From Marinospirillum alkaliphilum DSM 21637 (GTDB taxonomy: Bacteria > Pseudomonadota > Gammaproteobacteria > Pseudomonadales > Halomonadaceae), in assembly GCF_900119735.1 (NCBI RefSeq), contig NZ_FPJW01000001.1, positions 406,914-470,913 of the forward strand: a stretch of DNA of 64,000 nt, read 5' to 3'. Shown here piece by piece: positions 45,909 through 54,905 of this stretch; positions within the stretch are counted from its first letter, which is position 1, and every line of letters begins with the position of its first letter. Made by a program: the position numbers and the translations under genes. Below the pieces are notes generated by a model that did not search any database, was not told the DNA's origin, and saw only the letters and a list, made by a program, of their open reading frames with translations.

Positions 45909-45922
45909 TTGATGCAGATCAG
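45909..45922. promoter_or_regulatory. FNR/ANR-like box between regB and acuI
   Basis: TTGATGCAGATCAG matches the FNR consensus TTGAT-N4-ATCAA in 9 of 10 defined bases. Its centre is about 51 bases before the regB ATG (leftward) and about 137 before acuI. Position suits activation or repression of regB better than acuI. No FNR/ANR gene is in the window. Confidence 0.45.
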
Positions 45923-46052
45923 GATTTATGTGTCCAACAGGTCGGTTTGTAGTTTGTGTCCTCCCGGTCTACTATCTGCGAACACCAAGGCCTGGATGAG
46001 TCAGGTCGCTGTTCTGCATGAACAGTTATGCTGTGAGTCAAGCGGAGGTTTT

Positions 46053-47036
46053 ATGTTCAAGGCAATAGTGATCGAGAAGGACGACACCGGTTATCGGGCC
46101 GCCATTCAGCAACTGGATGACAGTCGTCTACCCGAAGGTGAAGTGACGGTGCGAGTCAGCCATTCCACGCTGAACTACAAGGATGGTCTGGCCATCACCG
46201 GCAAGGGTCCGGTGGTGCGCAAGTTTCCGATGGTGCCGGGTATTGATCTGGTGGGTGTTGTGGAAGCGTCGGACAGCCCGGATTATCAACCGGGTGATGC
46301 GGTACTGCTGAACGGTTGGGGTGTGGGTGAAGGTCACTGGGGTGGTCTGGCGCAGAAAGCACGTTTAAAAGCAGAATGGCTGGTACCCCTGCCATCTGCA
46401 TTCACGCCGGCGCAGGCCATGTCGATTGGCACTGCCGGTTATACCGCGATGCTGTGTGTGATGGCGCTGGAGCGTCATGGCGTCAAGCCTTCAGACGGTG
46501 AAATTGTAGTGACTGGTGCTGCCGGTGGTGTGGGCAGTGTCGCGCTGGCGCTGCTCAGCAAACTGGGCTACACCACTGTGGCGGTGACGGGACGTCCTGC
46601 CGATGCGGACTACCTGAAGTCTCTGGGTGCCAGTGAGGTCATGGACCGGGCCGACTTTTCACAGCCTGGCAAACCGCTGGCACGGGAGCGTTGGGCGGGA
46701 GCCGTGGATGTGGTGGGCAGCCATACCCTGGCCAACATCTGTGCTTCCACTCGTTATCGGGGTGTTGTGACTGCCTGCGGTCTGGCCGGTGGCATGGATT
46801 TACCCGCCACTGTGGCACCCTTTATCCTGCGTGGCGTCACACTGGTGGGCATCGACAGTGTCATGTGTCCACGTGAAGAACGTCTGGAAGCCTGGCGCCG
46901 TCTGGCTCAGGATCTGGACATCAGCAAGCTGGATGCCATCAGTCGTGAAATCAGCCTGGAAGAGGCGATCCCGCTGGCGGGTCAACTGCTGCAAGGGCAG
47001 GTGCGCGGTCGCGTGGTTGTGCGCATTGGTGATTGA
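46053..47036 (+). CDS. acuI: AcuI-type NADPH-dependent acryloyl-CoA reductase (YhdH/MDR family)
   Basis: A 327-residue medium-chain reductase without the zinc ligands. NYKDGLAITGKGPVVRKFP and VPGIDLVGVVEASDSPDY near the N-terminus, the GTAGYTAM segment and the NADPH-fold GAAGGVGSVA (155-164) match the AcuI/YhdH group, which reduces acryloyl-CoA to propionyl-CoA. In marine bacteria this detoxifies acrylate from DMSP breakdown; that role is inference. The ATG at 46053 follows GGAGG. The open frame upstream to 45909 is non-coding in character. It is followed by prfC. Confidence 0.88.
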   Translation: MFKAIVIEKDDTGYRAAIQQLDDSRLPEGEVTVRVSHSTLNYKDGLAITGKGPVVRKFPMVPGIDLVGVVEASDSPDYQPGDAVLLNGWGVGEGHWGGLAQKARLKAEWLVPLPSAFTPAQAMSIGTAGYTAMLCVMALERHGVKPSDGEIVVTGAAGGVGSVALALLSKLGYTTVAVTGRPADADYLKSLGASEVMDRADFSQPGKPLARERWAGAVDVVGSHTLANICASTRYRGVVTACGLAGGMDLPATVAPFILRGVTLVGIDSVMCPREERLEAWRRLAQDLDISKLDAISREISLEEAIPLAGQLLQGQVRGRVVVRIGD

Positions 47037-47127
47037 CCTTGCTGGCAGGGGTTGGTGTTATGGCATTGTTTAAGCGGACAGGATCAGCGAAAATAGCCGC
47101 CATTTTCCATCTGAACACGAGCGCCTG

Positions 47128-48708
47128 ATGTCGACCCTTGCCAGTGAAGTCCAAAAACGCCGCACTTTCGCGATCATCTCCCACCCCGATGCCGGTAAAA
47201 CCACCATCACAGAAAAGCTGTTGCTGCTCGGCAAGCTGATCCAGACCGCCGGTACCGTGAAGGGCAAGAAGAGCGACAAACACGCCACCTCTGACTGGAT
47301 GACCATGGAGCAGGAGCGGGGTATCTCCATCACCTCGTCAGTGATGCAGTTTCCCTTTGATGACCGCATTGTCAATCTGCTGGACACCCCCGGTCACGAG
47401 GACTTCTCTGAAGACACCTACCGTACCCTGACGGCTGTGGACTCTGCCCTGATGGTGGTCGATGGTGCCAAGGGTGTTGAAGAACGCACCATCAAGCTGA
47501 TGGATGTCTGCCGCCTGCGCGACACCCCGATCTTTTCCTTTGTGAACAAACTGGACCGGGATATTCGTGATCCGATCGAGCTGCTGGACGAAATTGAAGA
47601 AGTATTAAAAATTCAGGCAGCACCGATCAACTGGCCCATCGGTTCCGGTAAATGGTTCAAAGGGGTTTACAACCTCTACACCGATGAAATCCATGTTTTT
47701 AAACCCGGTCAGGGCCATGTGCTGCCGGATGATGAGCGCATTCAGGGGCTGGACTCGCAGCAAGCGCGTGACTTTCTGGGTGATGAATACGAATCGCTGG
47801 TGGAAGAGCTGGAGCTGGTGCAGGGTGCCACGCATCCCTGGGATGAAGCGGCCTTTCTGGCCGGTAAGCTGACGCCGGTTTATTTTGGTACTGCCCTGGG
47901 TAACTTCGGTGTGCGGGAGATGCTCAGTGACTTTGTGAAGTGGGCGCCGTCACCCCGTGCACGTGCCACGGAAACCCGTCAGGTGGATGCAGCAGAAGAA
48001 AAATTCTCCGGTTTTGTGTTTAAAATCCAGGCCAATATGGACCCGAAACACCGGGATCGCATTGCTTTTATGCGCATTTGTTCGGGTCAGTACACCCGAG
48101 GTTTGAAAATGCGTCACTGCCGCATTGGCAAGGATGTTCGCATTGCGGATGCCGTGAACTTCATGGCTGGTGAACGGGAACTGTTGGAAGAAGCCTGGTC
48201 TGGTGACATCATTGGTTTGCACAACCACGGTACCATTCAGATCGGTGATACTTTCACCGAAGGTGAGGATCTGAAGTTCACCGGTATTCCCCATTTTGCC
48301 CCTGAGTTGTTTAAACGTGTACGCCCCAAAGATCCACTGAAAATGAAGCAGTTGCAGAAGGGTTTGCAACAGCTGTCTGAAGAGGGGGCGGTGCAGTTGT
48401 TTCAGCCTTTTAAAAACAATGATCTGGTGCTGGGTGCTGTGGGTCAGCTGCAGTTTGAAGTGGTCATGTTCCGTCTGCAGGATGAATACAAGGTGGACTG
48501 CATGTATGAGCCAGTCAATGTGCAGACGGCGCGCTGGGTAGAGTGCAAGGATGCCAAAAAACTGGAAGAATTCCGTCGTAAGGCGGAGGAGAACCTGGGT
48601 GTGGATGGAGCGGGCTTATTGACCTATCTGGCACCAACCCGCGTTAACCTGCAGCTGACCCAGGAGCGCTTCCCGGAGATTGAATTCCATTCAACCCGGG
48701 AGCACTAA
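47128..48708 (+). CDS. prfC: peptide chain release factor 3
   Basis: A 526-residue GTPase that recycles RF1 and RF2 after termination. The G-domain motifs are SHPDAGKTT (18-26), the switch region around [34 protein letters not shown] and NKLDRD. The RF3-specific segments [18 protein letters not shown] and [19 protein letters not shown] follow. Length matches E. coli RF3. A weak hairpin-free gap of 15 bases separates it from the convergent XRE gene. The leader before 47128 has no strong purine ribosome site, so translation start strength is moderate. Confidence 0.97.
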   Translation: MSTLASEVQKRRTFAIISHPDAGKTTITEKLLLLGKLIQTAGTVKGKKSDKHATSDWMTMEQERGISITSSVMQFPFDDRIVNLLDTPGHEDFSEDTYRTLTAVDSALMVVDGAKGVEERTIKLMDVCRLRDTPIFSFVNKLDRDIRDPIELLDEIEEVLKIQAAPINWPIGSGKWFKGVYNLYTDEIHVFKPGQGHVLPDDERIQGLDSQQARDFLGDEYESLVEELELVQGATHPWDEAAFLAGKLTPVYFGTALGNFGVREMLSDFVKWAPSPRARATETRQVDAAEEKFSGFVFKIQANMDPKHRDRIAFMRICSGQYTRGLKMRHCRIGKDVRIADAVNFMAGERELLEEAWSGDIIGLHNHGTIQIGDTFTEGEDLKFTGIPHFAPELFKRVRPKDPLKMKQLQKGLQQLSEEGAVQLFQPFKNNDLVLGAVGQLQFEVVMFRLQDEYKVDCMYEPVNVQTARWVECKDAKKLEEFRRKAEENLGVDGAGLLTYLAPTRVNLQLTQERFPEIEFHSTREH

Positions 48709-48723
48709 AAACGCTGCTGTTGA

Positions 48724-49395
48724 TTACATGGCACGAGACCAGTCCTTGTGCTGGGGCTGCTGCCTTGCTGGTTGATTGTTGCCGTGAGTGGGAATCAGCA
48801 ATTCGCGCTGTTTTCCATCCACTTCCAGAATGGCACGTCCCAAACCTTCAGCGGGCGGTGCATCCAGCAGGCGGCTGGAGACCCGATAGACCAGTTCGCC
48901 ACTGTCCAGTCGAAAGGGGATCCACAGGCTTTCCATCCAGCGATAACCCGAGTGAAGAGTGGGTGTGGGTACTGTAAACCTGGCCCAGTTGATGCCTTCG
49001 TCAAAGGCACCGGACTCTTGCAGCCACAAATAAAGGCTGCGGGCGGTTTCATTCAGCATTGGCAGGTAACTGCTGCCAATCAGTTCACTGCGGCTGCGGC
49101 AGCCATTGATGGCCAAAGTGGTTTCAGAGGCAGCCAGAACGCGCAGTTCACAGTCCAGTACCAATGAAAAGTGCAGATCGCGGTTAACGCTATCCAGCAG
49201 CGGTTGGTCCATTTCCATCAAGGGAGCCTGGAGCACCCTCTCAAGTTCTTGCCGGTAGCGGGCAGAAGGCATGATGTGGCCTCTTTCCCAGCGTGAAACA
49301 GCACCCTGATCGATACCCAGTAGCTCAGCCAGTTGCTGCTGGGTCATATTACGCGCTCTACGTAGACGCTTGATGCGTTCTCCGAGCTTTTTCAT
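48724..49395 (-). CDS. XRE-family transcriptional regulator with C-terminal sensing domain
   Basis: A 223-residue regulator. The N-terminal helix-turn-helix (about 5-60) reads IKRLRRARNMTQQQLAELLG and IDQGAVSRWERGH, a standard Cro/C1-type domain. The remaining 150 residues, from DLHFSLVLDCELRVLAAS onward, may form a PAS-like sensor, but I cannot name a ligand. The C-terminal tail is rich in Gln and basic residues. It converges with prfC and diverges from a region of about 180 bases before the asparaginase gene. Its targets are unknown; autoregulation is possible. Confidence 0.8.
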   Translation of the reverse strand: MKKLGERIKRLRRARNMTQQQLAELLGIDQGAVSRWERGHIMPSARYRQELERVLQAPLMEMDQPLLDSVNRDLHFSLVLDCELRVLAASETTLAINGCRSRSELIGSSYLPMLNETARSLYLWLQESGAFDEGINWARFTVPTPTLHSGYRWMESLWIPFRLDSGELVYRVSSRLLDAPPAEGLGRAILEVDGKQRELLIPTHGNNQPARQQPQHKDWSRAM

Positions 49396-49527
49396 GGCCT
49401 GACTCCGTCGATAGCTTGTTATTTTGTGGCTTTTTCTGAACTAATGTTAAGCATTGTATGCCACTGGTGCAGTAATTCCATGCCTAATATGTGGGATATC
49501 TTCCAAAGCTTGAACCAGTTCACAGTC

Positions 49528-49564
49528 CTCAGCATATCTTTGCTGAGCATGTGAAGTTCTTCAC
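49528..49564 (+). other. two adjacent hairpins between the XRE and asparaginase genes
   Basis: CTCAGCA-N6-TGCTGAG (49528-49547) and GTGAA-N4-TTCAC (49551-49564) follow each other. A run ATATTTTTT comes after the second on the plus strand. This could be a terminator for an unseen plus-strand RNA, or, read leftward, a 3' structure after the asparaginase stop at 49579. I see no gene that needs it. Confidence 0.35.
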
Positions 49565-49578
49565 ATATTTTTTGAAGT

Positions 49579-50574
49579 TTAGATGCTATCTGGCCAGAAG
49601 TCGCAGAGTGTTGAGAAAGATATTTTTCCCATGTATTGAAGTGCCAACAGCAGTGTCAGGCGGGTTTCGGCTGTCTCAGGTGTCATCTGGCCGAGGCTGA
49701 TGACGCCTGCCTGATGCAAGCCAACTGCCGATTCGTAATCTTTTGTAACTCCGCCTTGCCAGCATTGGCTAACCAGGCCAACAGGCTTGCCACTGTTATG
49801 CATTTGTTGCAGTAAATGAAAGAACCTGGGTAGATGAGGAGTGTTACCACTGCCAAGGCCTTCCAGGATTAATCCATCAAGGCCATCCAGATGCTTGGCT
49901 AACCAGTTGTCATCCATGCCTGGTATGATTGGCAGGCGCAGTAAGCAGGGTTTGAAGTGTTCGGCCAGATGCTGCAAGTCTGTCAGTGATAAGGGTGCAA
50001 TATCTGGCCATACGCCACCACTGGAGTGTTCAGCGGCTGATTCAACCGCATGAAACGCCTGGTGGGATTGGCTGTGAAATTTGCGAGTCCGTGTTGGTGG
50101 CAGCAGTTGCCGGTTAAAACAGATGCCCTGGCTGCCACGTGGCAACTCAATGGCCTGCTGCAGGGCATGCATCAAATTGCTTAAGGCATCACTGCCGGTT
50201 TCTGCTAACGGTTGCATGGCTGCAGTCAACAGTAATGAGCAGTGCAGGTCTGGTAGCAGTGTATGCAGCGCGGAAGCACTCCAGGCCAGGGTATCGGTTC
50301 CCTGAATCAGAATGCAGGCATGGGTTTTGGGGTCCAGTTGACGCAACTGTGCAGCCAGCCGAAACCAGTGGCTGCAGTTCATGGCAGAGGAATCAAGCGG
50401 TGGTTGGCATTCGCTGATTTCCAGGTCAATGCCGGATGCCTGCAGCCAGTCATCGGGTAACAGGGGAAGTAATCGACTGCCAAGATCCGGGGCTGGAGTT
50501 AATCCCTGCGGGCCAGGCAGCATTCCAAAGGTGCCACCGGCATACAGCAGATGAATTCTGTATGGCCGGGGCAT
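49579..50574 (-). CDS. type I L-asparaginase-like amidohydrolase
   Basis: A 331-residue asparaginase-family protein that hydrolyses asparagine to aspartate and ammonia. The first threonine is T15 in YAGGTFGM, and the second T93 with D94 in IQGTDTLAWSAS. GLGSGNTP and the SQCWQGGV segment are also found in the family. It lacks a signal peptide, so it should be cytoplasmic. The ATG at 50574-50572 is 16 bases after the aminotransferase stop; a longer frame upstream overlaps that gene. Its ribosome site is weak, consistent with coupling to the aminotransferase. Aspartate is a product of both genes' substrates. Confidence 0.85.
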   Translation of the reverse strand: MPRPYRIHLLYAGGTFGMLPGPQGLTPAPDLGSRLLPLLPDDWLQASGIDLEISECQPPLDSSAMNCSHWFRLAAQLRQLDPKTHACILIQGTDTLAWSASALHTLLPDLHCSLLLTAAMQPLAETGSDALSNLMHALQQAIELPRGSQGICFNRQLLPPTRTRKFHSQSHQAFHAVESAAEHSSGGVWPDIAPLSLTDLQHLAEHFKPCLLRLPIIPGMDDNWLAKHLDGLDGLILEGLGSGNTPHLPRFFHLLQQMHNSGKPVGLVSQCWQGGVTKDYESAVGLHQAGVISLGQMTPETAETRLTLLLALQYMGKISFSTLCDFWPDSI

Positions 50575-50590
50575 ACTGGAGATTATCCGC

Positions 50591-51790
50591 TCAGGCCTTG
50601 CCGCAGACGCTGGCAATGGCTTTGCAGAGGTATTGCAGGTTCTGCTCACTGTAACCGGCAATGTTCATACGACCGGTTTTCACCATGTAGATGCCAAACT
50701 CCTGCTGCAGTTTCTGGACTTCTTCCGGCTTTAAGCCAGAGTAGGAGAACATGCCGCGCTGCTCAGCAACACAGGCAAACTTTTCAGCCAGACCAAAGGG
50801 TTTCAGCGCATCTACAAACTGCTGGCGCAGGGTGTTGATGCGGTTGCGCATGTCATCCACTTCCCTGCGCCACAAGCCATTCAGCTCCGGGTTGGCCAGA
50901 ATGGTGGCAACAATGGCACTACCGTGTGCAGGTGGGTTGGAATAGTTGGAGCGAGCGACAACAGCCAGTTGGCTGCGTACTTTTTCCATATCATTGCGGT
51001 TGGCCGCTACAGCAATAAAGGCACCAATACGCTCGCGGTACAGGCCAAAATTCTTGGAGCAGGAAGCAGTGATCATTACTTCTGGCAGTTGTTCAGCCAG
51101 CAGCCGCACAGCCGCAGCATCTTCTTCCAGACCAGCACCAAAACCCTGATAAGCAAAGTCGATCAGTGGCAGCAGCTTACGGGCTTTAAGGATCTCCAAT
51201 ACCTGTTGCCACTGCTCCAGGGACAGGTCAAAACCGGTTGGGTTGTGGCAGCAGGCGTGCAGCAGTACCACGTCACCTTCTGGGATTTGTTGCAGGTCAG
51301 CCAGCATGGCCGGGAAATCCAGGCGGTTGGTGTTGCTGTCTACATAACGGTAGCTTGCATATTCAACCCCGGCAGCATTAAAAATAGCGTAGTGATTGGG
51401 CCAGGTAGGATCAGAAATCCAGACCTTCTTGCCTGGTGCGCAGCGATGAATAAAATCTGCAGCCAGGCGCAGTGCGCCGGTTCCGCCAGGTGCCTGAGTC
51501 AGGGTGGCGCGGCTGGCCTGCAGCACTGCAGAGTCCTGGCCCAGTACCAGTGGCAGCAGTTGCTGGCCAAACGCCGGATCACCGTGGGAACCAATGTAGC
51601 TTTTGGTTTTTTCACGAGTCAGCAGTAGCGCTTCTGCTTCCTTGACCGCTTGCAGGATAGGGGTATTTCCCTGTGCATCCCGGTAGACACCGACACCCAG
51701 ATCGATCTTGTTCGGGTTGGTGTCACGGTTAAAGGCCTCGATCAGGCCAAGGATAGGATCAGCAGGCAGAAGTTCTACTTGTCCGAACAT
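50591..51790 (-). CDS. aspC: aromatic/aspartate aminotransferase
   Basis: A 399-residue class I aminotransferase (PLP-dependent). The cofactor lysine is K246 in SCSKNFGLYRERIG. HACCHNPTGFDLS (178-190) and DFAYQGFGAGLEEDA bind the cofactor, and the substrate arginine lies in the C-terminal MVKTGRMNIAG. It belongs to the AspC/TyrB subgroup; the preferred acceptor cannot be decided. The ATG at 51790-51788 follows AAGGA. The upstream open frame reaching 51955 is rejected as non-coding. The asparaginase gene follows closely, so the pair may handle aspartate-family amino acids. Confidence 0.93.
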   Translation of the reverse strand: MFGQVELLPADPILGLIEAFNRDTNPNKIDLGVGVYRDAQGNTPILQAVKEAEALLLTREKTKSYIGSHGDPAFGQQLLPLVLGQDSAVLQASRATLTQAPGGTGALRLAADFIHRCAPGKKVWISDPTWPNHYAIFNAAGVEYASYRYVDSNTNRLDFPAMLADLQQIPEGDVVLLHACCHNPTGFDLSLEQWQQVLEILKARKLLPLIDFAYQGFGAGLEEDAAAVRLLAEQLPEVMITASCSKNFGLYRERIGAFIAVAANRNDMEKVRSQLAVVARSNYSNPPAHGSAIVATILANPELNGLWRREVDDMRNRINTLRQQFVDALKPFGLAEKFACVAEQRGMFSYSGLKPEEVQKLQQEFGIYMVKTGRMNIAGYSEQNLQYLCKAIASVCGKA

Positions 51791-51857
51791 GATTTTTCCT
51801 TTCAGGAAGCAGGGTGAATTTGCGCGGCATTGTACCCAACCCGGTGCCGCAAATGAA

Positions 51858-52811
51858 TCAGGATTTGGTGGTAGCTGATGTGTTTTTAACAGGAGCGGCT
51901 TGAGCCGCTTGTCCCTTACCCAGGGATTTTGCCAGATACATGGCATTATCAGCACTGGTCAGCAGTGCATCGGGGGTTTCACCTTGCTCTGGCCACAGGG
52001 CGACACCAATACTGGCACCAACCTGCAGCTGGATTTGTTGCCAGGTAAAAGGCTCCGCCAGCAAGCTGCAGAGGGTTTCAGCAAAGCTTACGGCCGCTTC
52101 CGGATCAGTGATGGACGGGGTGAGGGCGATCAGTTCATCACCACCCAGGCGTGCAGCGGTATCACCCGCTTGCAGGCGGTTGGCCAGGCGTTGTGCCAGT
52201 TCCTGCAGGAGTGCATCACCAGCATCATGACCATACACATCATTGACGCTTTTAAAACCATCCAGATCAATAAAAAACAAGGCGAAGGGTTCGTTGTGCT
52301 GGCGCGCCTGACGGCAGGCTGCCTGTAGACGGTCATTCAGCAGGCTGCGATTGCCCAACCCGGTTAATACATCGTGATGAGCCAGATGGCGGACTTGGTC
52401 CATTGCGGCACGCAGGTGTTGCTCACGGCGCACGGTGCTGGTGACATCAGTGATTTGTACCAGGCAGGCCTGATGGCCATCATGTGTCACTGGTTGCACC
52501 AGAATGGAGTGGTGCAGGTGTTGGTTTGACTGGCGCTGGTAGAGTGGCAGCAAGTGAGGGTGAAGCTGGTGAGACAGGCGACGTGACAGACGATTGCTGG
52601 TGGCCTGAGTCAGCGCATCCAGCAGTGTTGGATCAATAACGCCTTTAAACAGGGTGTTGAGCGAGCAGCCACGTGCTTCAGCTTCACTGATACCGCTGAT
52701 ACGGGCAATCCAGGGATTCCACAGTAATACTTTCAACTCGGAATCGAGCACAATCAGGCCGGTTTCCAGCAGATCAATCAGCTGCTTGTAGTCACGCTGC
52801 TGCAGGGTCAT
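51858..52811 (-). CDS. PAS-GGDEF protein with GGDEL active site
   Basis: A 317-residue cytosolic protein: PAS domain (about 10-128, with GLIVLDSELKVLLWN and ITDVTSTVRRE), short linker and GGDEF domain (about 145-305). The catalytic loop reads GGDEL (223-227) instead of GGDEF; the metal and substrate residues GGDE are kept, and NDVYGHDAGD is intact, so activity is possible. The RxxD inhibitory site is absent (QAGD at that place). The PAS part resembles that of the cyclase at 27311. It is the third gene of receiver-CheC-cyclase, 28 bases after CheC. Confidence 0.9.
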   Translation of the reverse strand: MTLQQRDYKQLIDLLETGLIVLDSELKVLLWNPWIARISGISEAEARGCSLNTLFKGVIDPTLLDALTQATSNRLSRRLSHQLHPHLLPLYQRQSNQHLHHSILVQPVTHDGHQACLVQITDVTSTVRREQHLRAAMDQVRHLAHHDVLTGLGNRSLLNDRLQAACRQARQHNEPFALFFIDLDGFKSVNDVYGHDAGDALLQELAQRLANRLQAGDTAARLGGDELIALTPSITDPEAAVSFAETLCSLLAEPFTWQQIQLQVGASIGVALWPEQGETPDALLTSADNAMYLAKSLGKGQAAQAAPVKNTSATTKS

Positions 52812-52839
52812 TGTTTCAGGAAATTCCTGTCTGGCAGGT

Positions 52840-53460
52840 TCATTGTCCGGTCAACTTGTCAAGGTATTCGCTGAGTGCCTGGTGAAAACCCTGAGCACTG
52901 CGCAGGTCAATGATAAATGCCAGATACCCTTGCAGCGCACGCTGGCGCAGTGAGAAGTCGATCTGTACCAACATCACCATGGAGTCGTCACTTTCACACA
53001 GCAATTGCAGCATCTCATTGCAATTGCCACTGTAGGCTTCAGGCAGGGCAGTGTGGATTTCACGGTGCAGGATATTGGCGAGGGTTGCCAGGCAAGAGTT
53101 AAGCAGGATATTACCCAGCTCAGCCAGGGTATCCTGCTCCAGCTCGGAGATTTCGGTGGCACTCATTTCGTTACCAACAACGATGCGTACCAGCTCCAGG
53201 CTACGTTCTTCAGGGAAGATCAGTGCCGCCTTGCCATTGATAAAACCGTCAAAAGCCTGGGTCACGCCGGCTAGTGCGGTAGGTAACAACTGATTGAAGG
53301 TTGATTGGGCGGTTTGCATGTCGACAAAGTCAACCTTGGGCACTGAGAGCAGTACTTCATCCTGCACCAGTCGTGAGAGTGCGGAAGCGGCGCGACCAAC
53401 ACCGATATTCATCAGTTCAACAACGGTTTCCTGCTCATCAGTGCTGAAAAGCTGGCTCAT
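52840..53460 (-). CDS. CheC-like phosphatase (stand-alone)
   Basis: A 206-residue CheC-family protein. Both halves carry the phosphatase pattern: E11-x3-E15-x2-N18-x22-P41 and D110-x3-E114-x2-N117-x22-P140. The second is fully canonical ([DS]-x3-E-x2-N-x22-P); the first has Glu in the first place. CheC removes phosphate from CheY in chemotaxis, but no CheA, CheY or CheD gene lies here. The receiver gene ends 3 bases upstream, so its receiver is the likely substrate. Compared with the fused copy at 28291, here both sites look active. Confidence 0.88.
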   Translation of the reverse strand: MSQLFSTDEQETVVELMNIGVGRAASALSRLVQDEVLLSVPKVDFVDMQTAQSTFNQLLPTALAGVTQAFDGFINGKAALIFPEERSLELVRIVVGNEMSATEISELEQDTLAELGNILLNSCLATLANILHREIHTALPEAYSGNCNEMLQLLCESDDSMVMLVQIDFSLRQRALQGYLAFIIDLRSAQGFHQALSEYLDKLTGQ

Positions 53461-53463
53461 GAT

Positions 53464-53835
53464 CTATCCCCTGATCAGGTTGGATAACTGTTCTGGTGTA
53501 ACCGGTTTGCCAAGAAATGCCATGTCCATACTGCGGGCGCGCTCCACAATGCTGTCCTGAATATTGGCGGTTACCAGGGCCATACGTAGCAGGGGATCCT
53601 GTTTGCGCAGTTCACCTGCCAGTTCAATACCATCCATGCCGGGCATATTAAAATCGATCAATGCCAGATCAAACTGACCCGGGGTGAAAGCGGCCAGGGC
53701 CTCGTCACCGTTGGCTGCCTCTGCAACACTGATTTCAAAACCGGTTGATTTCAGCAGGTGTTGCAATGTCAGGCGTGCGACCCTGCTGTCATCAACCAGC
53801 AGGATGCGCAGTGGCGTTGGGTTTGCATCAGTCAT
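53464..53835 (-). CDS. single-domain response regulator
   Basis: A 123-residue receiver with no output domain. The acidic pair D15-D16 (LVDDSRVAR), phospho-acceptor D61 (LIDFNMPGMDG), T89 and K110 are all in place, so it should be phosphorylated. The output is presumably protein contact, most simply with the adjacent CheC and the PAS-GGDEF protein. It is the first gene of the triplet, with folD behind it in the opposite transcriptional sense of reading order (both leftward, 80 bases apart). No histidine kinase partner is adjacent. Confidence 0.92.
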   Translation of the reverse strand: MTDANPTPLRILLVDDSRVARLTLQHLLKSTGFEISVAEAANGDEALAAFTPGQFDLALIDFNMPGMDGIELAGELRKQDPLLRMALVTANIQDSIVERARSMDMAFLGKPVTPEQLSNLIRG

Positions 53836-53872
53836 GGCTCTGTTACCTGACCTTTATCTTAGGTTATACTTT

Positions 53873-53890
53873 ATTGTAATGAATTGTAAT
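53873..53890. promoter_or_regulatory. tandem ATTGTAAT repeats in the promoter of the receiver-CheC-cyclase triplet
   Basis: Two copies of ATTGTAAT (53873-53880 and 53883-53890) lie one helical turn apart. On the minus strand they sit just upstream of a possible -10 TATAAC (53868-53863), 38 bases before the receiver start. A matching -35 is poor, which suits a promoter that needs an activator. The binding protein is unknown. Confidence 0.4.
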
Positions 53891-53915
53891 CAAGTGGCCG
53901 CTCAGAGTCCAGCCA

Positions 53916-54785
53916 TCAACCTTCATTACGCATTTGTTCCTGCAGTTCACAGGCCTGCAGGGTGTTTTCAATCAGTGAAGCAACGGTCATGGGGCCGACA
54001 CCACCGGGTACTGGTGTAATCCAGGCTGCGCGCTCGCTGGCTGCCTGATATTCAACGTCACCCACCAGGCTGCCGTCGGCCAGGCGGTTGATGCCAACGT
54101 CAATCACTATGGCGCCGGGTTTGATCCATTCTCCTTTTACCAGGCCCGGTTTGCCAACACCCACCACCACCAGGTCAGCATCTGCCAGTTCAGCGGCCAG
54201 GTCGCGAGTGAAGCGATGGGTGACGGTAACAGTACAGCCAGCCAGCAACAGCTCCAGTGCCATGGGGCGGCCCACGATGTTTGAGGCACCCACAACCGTG
54301 GCTTTAAGGCCCTTCAGATTAATACCCAGCTGCTTTAACAGCGTCATTACCCCTTTGGGGGTACAGGGACGAAGCTGTGGTTGGCGTTGAGCCAGGCGGC
54401 CAAGGTTGTAAGGGTGGAAGCCATCAACATCCTTTTCAGGGCGAATGCGCTCCAGTAGGGGGGTGGCATCCAGGTGTGCAGGCAGCGGTAGCTGCAGCAG
54501 GATGCCGTGCACATCCGGCTGGGCATTTAACTGGTCAATCAGCACTTCCAGCTGCTGCTGGGTGGTTTCAGCAGGAAGGGTGTGTGAATGAGAGATGATG
54601 CCAGCCTTTTCACAGGCCAGATGTTTGTTGCGAACATAAACCTCGGAGGCGGGATCAGCACCCACCAGGATCACTGCCAGTGCAGGTGCTGATTTGCCAT
54701 CAGCCAATCTGCGGCGGACCTGTTCAGCAAGGGTGTTGCGAATATCGAGGGCGGCCTGCTTGCCGTCAATCAGTTGGGCGCTCAT
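53916..54785 (-). CDS. folD: bifunctional methylenetetrahydrofolate dehydrogenase/cyclohydrolase
   Basis: A 289-residue FolD, which interconverts 5,10-methylene-, methenyl- and 10-formyl-tetrahydrofolate. K54 in [14 protein letters not shown] is the catalytic lysine. [24 protein letters not shown] and the NADP-fold [17 protein letters not shown] follow, and [12 protein letters not shown] lies near the end. Length matches E. coli FolD (288). The ATG at 54785 is chosen from the family start; the longer frame to 54881 has no ribosome site. Its position next to a tRNA cluster and tig is as in Pseudomonas. Confidence 0.97.
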   Translation of the reverse strand: MSAQLIDGKQAALDIRNTLAEQVRRRLADGKSAPALAVILVGADPASEVYVRNKHLACEKAGIISHSHTLPAETTQQQLEVLIDQLNAQPDVHGILLQLPLPAHLDATPLLERIRPEKDVDGFHPYNLGRLAQRQPQLRPCTPKGVMTLLKQLGINLKGLKATVVGASNIVGRPMALELLLAGCTVTVTHRFTRDLAAELADADLVVVGVGKPGLVKGEWIKPGAIVIDVGINRLADGSLVGDVEYQAASERAAWITPVPGGVGPMTVASLIENTLQACELQEQMRNEG

Positions 54786-54905
54786 GATTACTCTGTGTAA
54801 GGGGGTCCTTGAAATGGTCGCTATTGTGGCATGAGTTGACTGCAAGTGAAACAATGCCTTCCGCACGAACTGATAAGTCACAGGAATTTTTTTTGAATCA
54901 GGGGC

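Noticed and set aside
53835-53900. Flagellar sigma-28 promoter before the receiver-CheC-cyclase triplet
   Set aside because: TAAAGTAT and GATAA are present on the minus strand, but the spacing is about 7 bases too short.
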